Shown: piece after piece, positions 6,887-17,023 of the stretch
Layout: every line of letters begins with the position of its first letter
Numbering within the stretch: position 1 is the first letter of the stretch
NCBI GenBank assembly: GCA_003512825.1
Contig: DOOI01000038.1
Span: 1 to 17,852 of the forward strand
Length of the DNA: 17,852 nt
Direction of reading: 5' to 3'
From: Paracoccaceae bacterium
GTDB taxonomy: Bacteria; Pseudomonadota; Alphaproteobacteria; Rhodobacterales; Rhodobacteraceae
Translations under genes and position numbers: made by a program
The notes under the pieces: model-generated
Databases searched by the model: none
Told to the model about the DNA's origin: nothing
Seen by the model: the letters and a program-made list of their open reading frames with translations, nothing else

Positions 6887-6901
6887 GAACTTTTTAAGAA
6901 C
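6887..6901 (-). promoter_or_regulatory. LexA (SOS) box, promoter-distal
   Basis: On minus, GTTC-TTAAAAA-GTTC: half-sites 6901-6898 and 6890-6887 with exactly 7 bases between, a perfect alphaproteobacterial LexA site. It begins 13 bases after the recG stop. A weak -10-like TATGAG (6868-6863) lies downstream, so the box would cover the -35 region. Centre-to-centre distance to the other box is 54 bp, about five helical turns. Confidence 0.72.
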
Positions 6902-6914
6902 ATTTAGAAAACGC

Positions 6915-9005
6915 TTAGCCAACATGAATCAGGCGGATCGCCTGATCTTGCTCCATCAGCCATAAAAGAATCCGCGCCGCGCGGCCTCGGGGGCTTTGCA
7001 AATCGGGATCATCTGCGAGAAGTTTGCGGGCATCTGACTGTGCTATTGCCATCAAGGCGGCTTGGCGTTCGAGATCGGCCAAACGAAAGCGCGGCAGGCC
7101 GGATTGCGCTGTGCCGATAAGATCGCCCGCGCCGCGCATTTCCAGATCGACCTCGGAGATGCGAAAGCCATCTTCGGTGTCGCGCAGCGTGGTCAGCCGC
7201 CGCTCGGCCCCGTCATTCAACGGCGCTTGATAGAGCAACAGGCAGGTGGAAGCCCCGGTGCCGCGACCGACGCGGCCGCGCAATTGGTGAAGCTGTGCCA
7301 AGCCGAAGATCTCTGCCCGCTCGATCACCATGATTGTCGCGTTGGGCACATTGACCCCGACCTCGATCACTGTTGTGGCCACCAAGACCTTGGTGCGGCC
7401 TGCGACGAAATCTGCCATGGCTGCATCTTTTTCAGCGGGGGGCATTTGGCCATGCACAAGCCCCACAACATTTTCGCCCAACTGCGCGCGCAGGCGTTGA
7501 AAGCGATCTTCGGCTGCCGTGAGGTCCATCACTTCGGATTCTTCCACCAAGGGACAGACCCAATAGGCCTGCCGCCCCTCTGCCACGGCGTATTCAAGCC
7601 GGGTGACAACCTCGGCGATGCGCTCGGTCGAAACAAGGACGGTGCGGATGGGTTGGCGGCCGGGCGGCTTTTCGTCGAGCACGGAAACATCCATATCGCC
7701 ATATTGCACCAAGGCGAGGCTGCGGGGAATGGGGGTGGCCGTCATGACCAAAACATCGGCGCTGGCGCCCTTCTTGCCAAGCTCAAGCCGCTGGCGCACG
7801 CCGAAACGGTGCTGTTCATCGATGATGGCAAGGCGCAAATCGGCAAAGGCAACATCGGCTTGGAACACGGCATGCGTGCCCACGAGGATATGAATTTCGC
7901 CCGCTTCGAGTTGCGCGAGTTTGCGCCGCCGCTCGGCACCCTTGTCGCGCCCGGTGAGCAATTCAAGACGCACATCTGCAAGCGCGGCCAAGGGCTGAAG
8001 CCCTTCAAGGTGTTGGCGGGCAAGGATTTCGGTTGGGGCCATCATGACGCCCTGCCCGCCCGCCTCGACGGCATTGAGCAGCGCCATGAAGGCCACCAGC
8101 GTTTTGCCCGCACCGACATCACCTTGTAAAAGGCGGTTCATTCGTTGCGGCGCGGCCATATCGGCAAGGATTTCACCGATGGCGCGTGTCTGTGCTGCGG
8201 TGGGGCGATAAGGCAAAGCCGCCAGCACGCGGGCTTGGATTTTGCCATTGCCCCTTGTTTCACGCCCTTTGGTACGGCGCACCTTGGCGCGGGCCAGTGC
8301 CAGCGTGAGCTGATGCGCCATAAGCTCATCATAGGCCAAGCGTTCGCGTGCGGGCGCGGTCACCATCAGGTCATTATGCGAATTTGGGCTGTGAGCCTGA
8401 CGCAAGGCGGCGTCCCAATCGGGCCAAGCTGCTTTGGATTTTTGGGCGGGATCAATCCATTCTGGCAATTGCGGCACCCGCTGAAGGGCTGATTGCACCG
8501 CTTTGGTCATGGTCTTGAGGCCCAAGCCATGGGTCAAGGGATAGACAGGCTCGAAAAGCGGGATTTCATGCGCTTCTTCTAGCCGCACCACATGATCAGG
8601 ATGCACCATCTGCGCTATCCCGTCGAACAGCTCGACCCGGCCCGTCACGATGCGCTTTTGTCCCGTGGGATATAGTTTTTGCAGATAATCACCGCGGGCG
8701 TGAAAATGCAGAATTTGAAACGCCACCTGTGCGTCTTCGACAGTGATGCGGTAAGCCCCCGACTTGGTATGCGAGGGGCGATGCGCGCCGATCGTGACAG
8801 CCACTGTCAGCACTTGCGGCAGGTCCGCACCTTGGACGGTTTCGCGACGCACACGGTCTATCCCCGATTGCGGCAAGGTAAATACCAGATCGCGGGGTCG
8901 GGTGATGGCCAGCTGCTCAAGCAATTGGGTGCTTTTCGGACCAACGCCTTCAAGCGTCTCGACAGAGGCAAAAAGCGGAAAAAGCTCGGGTGGCCGACCA
9001 CGCAT
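6915..9005 (-). CDS. recG: ATP-dependent DNA helicase RecG
   Basis: A 696-residue protein, the usual RecG length. It remodels stalled replication forks and branch-migrates recombination intermediates. The N-terminal wedge/OB domain (about 1-160) is followed by the helicase core: Walker A GDVGAGKT (295-302), DEQHRFGV (396-403) as motif II, MTATPIPRSL as motif III, and QLRGRVGRG near the end. The ATG at 9005 is 4 bases after the ligA stop; its ribosome binding site GGGGGA lies inside the last codons of ligA, implying translational coupling. Downstream on the same strand is an SOS-box-controlled small peptide gene. Nothing is missing or broken in the visible motifs. Confidence 0.97.
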   Translation of the reverse strand: MRGRPPELFPLFASVETLEGVGPKSTQLLEQLAITRPRDLVFTLPQSGIDRVRRETVQGADLPQVLTVAVTIGAHRPSHTKSGAYRITVEDAQVAFQILHFHARGDYLQKLYPTGQKRIVTGRVELFDGIAQMVHPDHVVRLEEAHEIPLFEPVYPLTHGLGLKTMTKAVQSALQRVPQLPEWIDPAQKSKAAWPDWDAALRQAHSPNSHNDLMVTAPARERLAYDELMAHQLTLALARAKVRRTKGRETRGNGKIQARVLAALPYRPTAAQTRAIGEILADMAAPQRMNRLLQGDVGAGKTLVAFMALLNAVEAGGQGVMMAPTEILARQHLEGLQPLAALADVRLELLTGRDKGAERRRKLAQLEAGEIHILVGTHAVFQADVAFADLRLAIIDEQHRFGVRQRLELGKKGASADVLVMTATPIPRSLALVQYGDMDVSVLDEKPPGRQPIRTVLVSTERIAEVVTRLEYAVAEGRQAYWVCPLVEESEVMDLTAAEDRFQRLRAQLGENVVGLVHGQMPPAEKDAAMADFVAGRTKVLVATTVIEVGVNVPNATIMVIERAEIFGLAQLHQLRGRVGRGTGASTCLLLYQAPLNDGAERRLTTLRDTEDGFRISEVDLEMRGAGDLIGTAQSGLPRFRLADLERQAALMAIAQSDARKLLADDPDLQSPRGRAARILLWLMEQDQAIRLIHVG

Positions 9006-9009
9006 TGCC

Positions 9010-11271
<2,262 letters not shown>

Positions 11272-11294
11272 TTATCGCCGCTTGAAAGGTGCGT

Positions 11295-12011
11295 TCAGGC
11301 ACCAACCGCGATGCGCCGGGTTTCCATCGTGGCAGGATGCGGGTCGCGCAGGACATAGCCCCGCCCCCAAACAGTTTCGATGTAATTCTCACCACCTGTT
11401 GCCTGTGCGAGTTTTTTGCGAAGCTTACAGATGAATACATCGATGATCTTGAGCTCTGGTTCATCCATTCCGCCATAGAGATGATTGAGGAACATCTCCT
11501 TGGTCAGCGTGGTGCCCTTCCGCAGCGACAGCAGTTCCAGCATTTGGTATTCTTTACCCGTCAGATGGACCGTTTTGCCGCCGACATCCACGGTTTTGGC
11601 GTCGAGATTGACGTTGATCATGCCGGTGCGGATGACGGATTGGGAATGCCCCTTGGAGCGGCGAATGATCGCGTGAATACGCGCCACCAATTCTTCGCGA
11701 TGGAAGGGTTTGGTCAGATAATCATCGGCCCCATATCCAAAGCCCTTGATTTTATTCTCATTATCGTCAGCGCCTGAGAGGATGAGGATCGGCGTATCAA
11801 TGCGGGCAACGCGTAATTGCCGCAGCACTTCATGGCCATTCATATCTGGCAAACCCAGATCGAGCAGGATCAGATCATAATCATATAGCTTGGCCAGATC
11901 GATCCCTTCCTCGCCCAAGTCCGTGGTATAGACATTGAGGTTGGCATGGGAGAGCATCAATTCAATGCTTTTGGACGTGGCAGGATCGTCTTCGACGAGC
12001 AGAACGCGCAT
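11295..12011 (-). CDS. ctrA: Cell-cycle response regulator CtrA
   Basis: A 238-residue OmpR-family regulator. The receiver domain (about 1-120) has the acidic pair Asp8/Asp9, phospho-acceptor Asp51 and Lys101 in LTKPF, matching Caulobacter CtrA numbering. The DNA-binding winged helix ends with [15 protein letters not shown] and [16 protein letters not shown], which are diagnostic. In Rhodobacterales CtrA is usually non-essential and controls motility, the gene transfer agent and related traits rather than replication. The ATG at 12011 has GGAG 8 bases upstream. A perfect TTAA-N7-TTAA site lies upstream (12059-12073), pointing to autoregulation. sciP, encoding a CtrA inhibitor, is immediately upstream on the same strand. 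Confidence 0.97.
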   Translation of the reverse strand: MRVLLVEDDPATSKSIELMLSHANLNVYTTDLGEEGIDLAKLYDYDLILLDLGLPDMNGHEVLRQLRVARIDTPILILSGADDNENKIKGFGYGADDYLTKPFHREELVARIHAIIRRSKGHSQSVIRTGMINVNLDAKTVDVGGKTVHLTGKEYQMLELLSLRKGTTLTKEMFLNHLYGGMDEPELKIIDVFICKLRKKLAQATGGENYIETVWGRGYVLRDPHPATMETRRIAVGA

Positions 12012-12035
12012 GGCTTTTCTCCGGATAGCTTGGAC

Positions 12036-12063
12036 ATCTTAGCTTTGACGCAAAAAAGTTAAC
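12036..12063 (-). promoter_or_regulatory. CtrA-dependent promoter of ctrA
   Basis: On minus, GTTAAC (12063-12058), the downstream half of the CtrA site, takes the -35 position. TAAGAT (12041-12036) follows after 16 bases as -10. Start would be near 12029, leaving an 18-base leader containing the GGAG ribosome binding site. This arrangement, CtrA overlapping the -35, is typical of CtrA-activated promoters. Confidence 0.55.
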
Positions 12064-12073
12064 TACAAGTTAA
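12059..12073. promoter_or_regulatory. CtrA binding site TTAA-N7-TTAA
   Basis: TTAA (12059-12062), seven bases, TTAA (12070-12073): an exact full CtrA consensus in the 76-bp gap between sciP and ctrA. Its position over the ctrA -35 suggests positive autoregulation by phosphorylated CtrA. Confidence 0.75.
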
Positions 12074-12087
12074 CCACGATAAATTTT

Positions 12088-12378
12088 TTATCTATTCTCG
12101 CTAAGGTTGTCTAGTGCATGACGGACAGTGGCGCGCAGCGCCTTTGGGCCACCCTGTGCGATTGCCTTGACCCAGCCATCGAATTCCTCGGCGGAAAGGC
12201 CATACCGCTCGAGCACTTCCTCGCGCGTGACCACGCCATAGGCCACCCCCCGCACGACCGCAGCCTTGCGCGAGGCGACCCAGCGTTCGGTGGTGACAGG
12301 CGGAAGATCGGAACGGGAAAACACCCGCCCGTCCGGCAGCGTCACGGCGCGCCGCCCCTCTACTTTTCTCAAAAACAT
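12088..12378 (-). CDS. sciP: SciP, DUF1153 small DNA-binding inhibitor of CtrA
   Basis: A 96-residue protein opening MFLRKVEGRRAVTLPDG, followed by RWVASRKAAVVRGVAYGVVT and a helix-turn-helix-like stretch EVLERYGLSAEEFDGWV, all characteristic of DUF1153/SciP. In Caulobacter SciP binds CtrA and blocks recruitment of RNA polymerase at CtrA promoters in G1. The ATG at 12378 has AAGGG 8 bases upstream; longer in-frame starts upstream lack a ribosome binding site and overlap the mnmA promoter. It lies 76 bases upstream of ctrA in the same direction, so read-through could co-express regulator and inhibitor. No GANTC methylation site was seen in its upstream gap. Confidence 0.9.
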   Translation of the reverse strand: MFLRKVEGRRAVTLPDGRVFSRSDLPPVTTERWVASRKAAVVRGVAYGVVTREEVLERYGLSAEEFDGWVKAIAQGGPKALRATVRHALDNLSENR

Positions 12379-12451
12379 CTCATTGCCCTTCTCAACGCAA
12401 CTGTGTCGAGACCATGAGACCCAGAGGTTTAAGGAGAGGTGAAACCCGGCC

Positions 12452-12479
12452 TTGAGGATAGTTAGGATTTTCCTATATT
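12452..12479 (+). promoter_or_regulatory. sigma70-like promoter of mnmA with an internal inverted repeat
   Basis: TTGAGG (12452-12457), 16 bases, TATATT (12474-12479). Start would be near 12486, about 20 bases before the mnmA ATG. A perfect TAGGA-TTT-TCCTA dyad (12463-12475) fills the spacer and touches the -10, so regulation by a DNA-binding protein is possible. Confidence 0.5.
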
Positions 12480-12505
12480 CTGCCACATCTTGCAGGAGCA
12501 GCGCG

Positions 12506-13648
12506 ATGGCACTCGATAAGTCTAATGAATTGAATTCTTTGGGATTTCCAAAGCCACCCTCGGAAACACGGGTGGTTGTTGCGATGTCTGGGGGAGTTGA
12601 TTCGTCAGTGGTTGCCGCAATGTTGAAGGAAGAAGGCTATGACGTGGTCGGCGTCACGCTGCAACTTTACGACCATGGAGCGGCCTTGGCGAAGAAGGGT
12701 GCCTGCTGTGCCGGGCTAGACATTCATGACGCGCGCCGGGTCGCTGAAACGATGGGGTTTCCCCACTATGTGCTGGATTATGAGAACACCTTTCGCGAAG
12801 CGGTGATCGACGAATTTGCCGACAGCTACCTCGCGGGTGCGACGCCTGTGCCCTGTATTCGTTGCAATGAACGGGTGAAGTTCAAGGACTTGCTTGAAAC
12901 CGCGAAAGACCTTGATGCCGATTGCATGGCAACGGGCCATTACATTCAGCGCAAGATGGGCGCGCTGGGGCCGGAATTGCATTGTGCAGCAGATGCGAAC
13001 CGCGACCAAAGCTATTTTCTCTTCTCGACCACCCCCGAGCAACTTGATTATTTGCGATTCCCCTTGGGCCATTTGCCGACCAAAGGAGAGACCCGCGCGC
13101 TGGCGGCACGCTATGGGCTGGCGGTTGCCGACAAGCCCGACAGTCAAGATATTTGCTTTGTTCCCAACGGCAATTACGCAGCCGTCATCGAAAAGCTGCG
13201 TCCGGGTGCGGCGGAGCCGGGAGAGATCGTGCATGCGGATGGCACGGTCTTGGGCACACATCCCGGTGTGATCCGTTACACCATTGGACAGCGTCGCGGC
13301 TTGGGGATTTCCGGCCATGCCGACCCGCTGTTTGTGGTACGGCTTGATGTTGAGACGCGGCGAGTGATCGTGGGGCCGCGCGAATTGCTTGCCACCCGGT
13401 TGATTCCGATCCGCGAGATCAATTGGCTGGGCGATGCGGCCTTCGACAGTGCCAAGGAATGGCATATTTCGGTGAAAATCCGCTCGACGCGCCCGCCACA
13501 AGAAGCGATTTTACGGCCACTTTCGCCGACAACGGCGGAGATTGAGCTGTTTTCACCTGAAGAAGGCGTGAGCCCAGGGCAGGCTTGTGTATTTTATGAG
13601 ACGGGTGCCAGCCGAGTTTTGGGCGGTGGCTGGATATACAAGGGCTGA
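12506..13648 (+). CDS. mnmA: tRNA-uridine 2-thiolase (2-thiouridylase)
   Basis: A 380-residue MnmA, which adds sulfur at C2 of wobble uridine-34 in tRNA-Lys, -Glu and -Gln. The PP-loop SGGVDSSV (28-35) binds ATP. Catalytic Cys120 lies in [10 protein letters not shown] and the second catalytic Cys217 in DSQDICFVP. The C-terminal beta-barrel region follows and the final segment GGGWI is typical. The ATG at 12506 has AGGAG 8 bases upstream and is chosen over upstream in-frame starts that fall within the promoter. It diverges from sciP and converges on lpxB with a single base between the stop codons. Confidence 0.97.
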   Translation: MALDKSNELNSLGFPKPPSETRVVVAMSGGVDSSVVAAMLKEEGYDVVGVTLQLYDHGAALAKKGACCAGLDIHDARRVAETMGFPHYVLDYENTFREAVIDEFADSYLAGATPVPCIRCNERVKFKDLLETAKDLDADCMATGHYIQRKMGALGPELHCAADANRDQSYFLFSTTPEQLDYLRFPLGHLPTKGETRALAARYGLAVADKPDSQDICFVPNGNYAAVIEKLRPGAAEPGEIVHADGTVLGTHPGVIRYTIGQRRGLGISGHADPLFVVRLDVETRRVIVGPRELLATRLIPIREINWLGDAAFDSAKEWHISVKIRSTRPPQEAILRPLSPTTAEIELFSPEEGVSPGQACVFYETGASRVLGGGWIYKG

Positions 13649-13649
13649 C

Positions 13650-14822
13650 TCAGGCGTCGAGACGGCTCAGCACCGCTTGTGCCGCCCGCAGGCCGGGCGC
13701 AAGCCCCCCTCGGCCAAGACGCGCCATCGTTGAGGCCATCGCAGCCTCTTGGCCTTCGGGATGGGCCAGCGTGTCGAGCAAAGCCTGACCAATGGGCGCG
13801 GGTTTGCAGGCTGGGCCGATAAACTCGGGAACAGTCCGGCTTTCAGCCACAAGATTGACCAAGGTGACAGTGTCGATTTTCAGCATCCTTGGAATGATCT
13901 GACGCGAGAGCCACGCCATGTCATAAGCAATGACCATCGGCGTTGCATTGGCGGCCAGTTCAAGGCTGACGGTGCCGGATGCGGCCAAGGCCACGTCTGC
14001 TGCGGCAAAACTTGCCCGTTTTTGCGCGAGATACGCTGCCAATTCACTTTGACGCGGATCAAGGATCAGCGGCGTCACGGGCCAATCCTGCGTAAGGTTT
14101 TGGACCAGATCTGTGACATTGCGCGTGGTGGGGATGACCACTTGCGCCGCGGGCTTTTGCGCCAAAACCGGGCGGAGCGCCGCGCCAAAAATCGGTGCGA
14201 GACGTGTGACTTCGCCCCGCCGCGAACCGGGCAAGGCAAGGATCAGCGGCGCGGCCGGATCATGGGCCGACGGCAGGCCAAGCGACGCGCGAAACGCCGC
14301 ACGTTCCGCCGGGGTTGCCAAAGGCTCGGTCGTCACCGGATGGCCCACGAAATCGCAGGCCATGCCCGCGCGCTCCATATAGGGCGGTTCAAAGGGCAGC
14401 AGGGCGAGCACATGATCGATCACGCGCGCCATTTTTGCAGCCCGTCCCGGCCGCCATGCCCATACCGAGGGCGCCACGTAATGCACCGTGCGAATTGGGC
14501 ATTTCGCCTTCACCAGCTTTGCCACGCGCAGACAAAAATCCGGGCTGTCGATGGTGATCAACACATCCGGCGCCACATGCACAACATCTGAGGCTGTTTC
14601 GCGAATGCGGCGTTTGAGGTCAAAATATTTGGGCAAGATCTCGGCCAAGCCCATGATCGACAGCTCTTCCATGGGAAAGAGGCTGGTCATGCCCTCGGCC
14701 TGCATCAACGGCCCCGCGACCCCATGAAATTGCAGGTCAGAGCGGATTTGGCGCAGGCCCGCCATCAAGGCCGCCCCAAGCCTGTCGCCCGAGGCCTCGC
14801 CGGCAATCAGATAAATCTTCAT
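13650..14822 (-). CDS. lpxB: Lipid A disaccharide synthase
   Basis: A 390-residue LpxB, a peripheral membrane glycosyltransferase (GT19) that joins UDP-2,3-diacylglucosamine and lipid X into the lipid A disaccharide. The opening YLIAGEASGDRLGAALM, the VHYVAPSVWAWRPGRAAKM block and LALPGSRRGEV are diagnostic. It overlaps lpxI by 4 bases (ATGA, 14819-14822), a translational coupling signature, and ends the bamA-to-lpxB cluster. Its stop is one base from the convergent mnmA stop, and no terminator hairpin is visible between them. Confidence 0.97.
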   Translation of the reverse strand: MKIYLIAGEASGDRLGAALMAGLRQIRSDLQFHGVAGPLMQAEGMTSLFPMEELSIMGLAEILPKYFDLKRRIRETASDVVHVAPDVLITIDSPDFCLRVAKLVKAKCPIRTVHYVAPSVWAWRPGRAAKMARVIDHVLALLPFEPPYMERAGMACDFVGHPVTTEPLATPAERAAFRASLGLPSAHDPAAPLILALPGSRRGEVTRLAPIFGAALRPVLAQKPAAQVVIPTTRNVTDLVQNLTQDWPVTPLILDPRQSELAAYLAQKRASFAAADVALAASGTVSLELAANATPMVIAYDMAWLSRQIIPRMLKIDTVTLVNLVAESRTVPEFIGPACKPAPIGQALLDTLAHPEGQEAAMASTMARLGRGGLAPGLRAAQAVLSRLDA

Positions 14823-15655
14823 CGCCGCCCCCAGAGGAACAATCCCGCCGCGTCAAGCTGAGCCAGCAATTCGGCACGCTCCAGCGTAAAGACTTGGCCC
14901 GCTTGCAACACGATGCCAGACAGCCCGGCACGCACCGCCCCACGCGCGGTTTCTAAACCAATCGTGGGCAGATCGGCGCGCGTGTCTTGCCCCGGTTTAG
15001 GGCCTTTGTAGAGAATTCCGCCCTGCCCTGTCATCCGCTGCCCCGATGGTGCCGCGAGATCGGCCAGCATCGCATCGGTGCCACGCGCATCTTCGCGGGC
15101 AACAACCCGGCCTTGGCGGATCACACAGGCCTGACCTTGATCGCGCGCGCCCATTTCCGCCAGCGTTGCGCGCCCGAGATCAGCCAGCGCTTCATCGCCA
15201 GAGCGTGGTGCCGCTTGGGTGAGCACCGCTTCGGGCATCAAGAGATCGGGGCAGATTTCATGTGCCGCGCGCAGGGCAAAGCCCGCTTCTTCGAACAAGG
15301 CCATCACAATGCGGAGCGCGCCGTCATCGCCCAAGGCCAAGGCCTGCATCAATCGCGGCACCATAGGGCGTGTGGCCGCGTCAATCCGCGCTGCGTCAAC
15401 TTGCGGACGGCCAATGGCACCCGCCATGCACAGCGTGCCGACACCGGCGCGATGCAGCTCGGCCAGAAAACTGCCAAGGGTTTCAAGGCGAAAGACCAAG
15501 GTGGGACGAAGGGTTTCAGGCGCGTTATCGGCCAAGGCCGCAATCAAGGGCGGGTTTCCAGAGATGCGTAGCGCCGCGTCCACCAGTTCGGGCAAGCGGC
15601 CCCGCCCTGCAATCAGCGCCACGCGATCCGTGTTGCCCGCGATCTGGCCCGTCAT
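14819..15655 (-). CDS. lpxI: UDP-2,3-diacylglucosamine pyrophosphatase LpxI
   Basis: A 278-residue LpxI (formerly DUF1009), the alphaproteobacterial replacement for LpxH. It hydrolyses UDP-2,3-diacylglucosamine to lipid X, the step between the acyltransferases and LpxB. Diagnostic segments are ALIAGRGRLPELV at the N-terminus, the mid-protein GDDGALRIVMALFEEAGF, and DLPTIGLETARGAVRAGLSGI near the C-terminus. I chose the ATG at 15655, with GGGTGAT about 7 bases upstream. A GTG at 15667 overlapping the lpxA stop is the alternative. It overlaps lpxB by 4 bases. Confidence 0.95.
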   Translation of the reverse strand: MTGQIAGNTDRVALIAGRGRLPELVDAALRISGNPPLIAALADNAPETLRPTLVFRLETLGSFLAELHRAGVGTLCMAGAIGRPQVDAARIDAATRPMVPRLMQALALGDDGALRIVMALFEEAGFALRAAHEICPDLLMPEAVLTQAAPRSGDEALADLGRATLAEMGARDQGQACVIRQGRVVAREDARGTDAMLADLAAPSGQRMTGQGGILYKGPKPGQDTRADLPTIGLETARGAVRAGLSGIVLQAGQVFTLERAELLAQLDAAGLFLWGRR

Positions 15656-15663
15656 CGGTAAAA

Positions 15664-16455
15664 TCACCCGCCAGGGGTGAGGAAGGAGCGATCGCTATCA
15701 GCGAGCACGAAATCCACAATCTGGCGCACATAATCGCTGTCGGTTTCAGTGCCGAGTTTGCGGGCGCGCTCCATAAAGGGGCCTTCGCCTTGCGCCAAAG
15801 CCTGAAATGCAGCCCGCAGGGCCGTGATGTCGCCACGCGGGACACCGCGCCGCTTGAGCCCCACCAGATTGAGCCCTTCCAGCTTGCCACGCGGGGCCTG
15901 AACAAGGCCGTAGGGGATCACGTCATTGGTGACCATCGTCAAAGCACCAATGATTGAGCCGCGCCCGATGCGGACGAATTGATGCACCCCCGACAAGCCG
16001 CCGACGATCACGTCATCTTCGATGATGCAATGACCGGCCACCGCCACGTGATTGACCAAAATCACCCGGTTGGCGATCATGACATCATGGGCCACATGAC
16101 AGCCCGCCATGAAAAGATTGTCATGCTCAATCCGGGTCACGCCGCCGCCACCTTCGGTGCCGGGGTTCATCGTCACATGTTCGCGGATACGGTTACGATC
16201 CCCAATGACAAGCTTGGTCTCTTCGCCGGAGAATTTCTTGTCCTGCGGAATTTCGCCAATCACCGCGAAAGAGAATATCGTGTTATCCGCCCCCAGTTCG
16301 GTGTCGCCTGTCACGACCACATGGCTCTTGAGCACCGAGCCATCGCCGATTTTGACACTTGGGCCGATATGACAGAAGGGCCCGATCTGGACCCCCTGCC
16401 CCAATTCCGCACCCGGCTCGATGACCGCGGAAGGGTGGATCTGTGTTTGTGACAC
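15664..16455 (-). CDS. lpxA: UDP-N-acetylglucosamine O-acyltransferase
   Basis: A 263-residue LpxA, a trimeric left-handed beta-helix enzyme catalysing the first step of lipid A synthesis with 3-hydroxyacyl-ACP. The hexapeptide repeats run over about residues 1-190. The catalytic histidine is His123 in CHVAHDVMIANR (E. coli His125), with His120 before it. IPYGLVQAPRGKLEGLNLVGLKRRG follows and leads to the helical C-terminus. The start is GTG at 16455 with a near-perfect AAGGAGG 6 bases upstream, formed by the last codons of fabZ, whose stop lies one base away. Confidence 0.96.
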   Translation of the reverse strand: MSQTQIHPSAVIEPGAELGQGVQIGPFCHIGPSVKIGDGSVLKSHVVVTGDTELGADNTIFSFAVIGEIPQDKKFSGEETKLVIGDRNRIREHVTMNPGTEGGGGVTRIEHDNLFMAGCHVAHDVMIANRVILVNHVAVAGHCIIEDDVIVGGLSGVHQFVRIGRGSIIGALTMVTNDVIPYGLVQAPRGKLEGLNLVGLKRRGVPRGDITALRAAFQALAQGEGPFMERARKLGTETDSDYVRQIVDFVLADSDRSFLTPGG

Positions 16456-16456
16456 G

Positions 16457-16933
16457 TCAGGCCTCCTTCGGCAGGTCCATCATGGCGGTGAATTCGCATT
16501 CCGCCGCCATTTCGCCATCCACCGTCGCCACGCCTTTAAAGCGCCAAACCTTGGCACCAGCCTTGCCGCGCAAGGTGGTTACCTCCATCCGCAACTGATC
16601 GCCGGGCACCACTTTGCGGCGGAATTTCGCGGCATCAATGGCCATGAAATAGATCAGCATCTCTTTGTCTGCCAAGTCGAGCGCCACCCCCACCATCACC
16701 GCCGCAGTCTGTGCCATCGCTTCGATGATCGTCACGCCGGGCATGATGGGCGTGCCGGGGAAATGGCCCTGAAAATGCGGTTCATTCATCGAGACATTCT
16801 TGAGGCCGATCGCAGATTGGGTTCCGTCGATCTCGACCACGCGGTCCACCAGCAAGAACGGGTAGCGATGCGGCAGGATCCGTTGAATCAGTTGAATATC
16901 GGCGGTTTTCAACATCGGTGCGTCTGCGGCCAT
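16457..16933 (-). CDS. fabZ: 3-hydroxyacyl-[acyl-carrier-protein] dehydratase
   Basis: A 158-residue FabZ, a hotdog-fold dehydratase of fatty-acid elongation. The active site His57 (QGHFPGTP) and Glu71 (TIIEAMAQ) are present, as is the [14 protein letters not shown] opening. The ATG at 16933 has AAAGGGA 6 bases upstream; the longer frame upstream lacks a signal. By consuming 3-hydroxyacyl-ACP it competes with LpxA, and this pairing of genes in one cluster is common. It follows skp after about 90 bases. Confidence 0.96.
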   Translation of the reverse strand: MAADAPMLKTADIQLIQRILPHRYPFLLVDRVVEIDGTQSAIGLKNVSMNEPHFQGHFPGTPIMPGVTIIEAMAQTAAVMVGVALDLADKEMLIYFMAIDAAKFRRKVVPGDQLRMEVTTLRGKAGAKVWRFKGVATVDGEMAAECEFTAMMDLPKEA

Positions 16934-17023
16934 GGCTGTCCCTTTCGGTATCTCATTCGGGTCTGCGCCCGTGCTGAGATCAGCAGTAGCAACTCGCCCC
17001 AACAGGGGCAAGCGCAACGGGAC

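Noticed and set aside
7062..8129. 355-codon plus-strand ORF antisense to recG
   Set aside because: It mirrors recG codon structure and matches no protein family; recG motifs are all intact on the opposite strand.
11288..11303. Small hairpin GGTGC/GCACC over the ctrA stop codon, as a ctrA terminator
   Set aside because: Only a 5-bp stem with TTTC after it; too weak to call as an intrinsic terminator.
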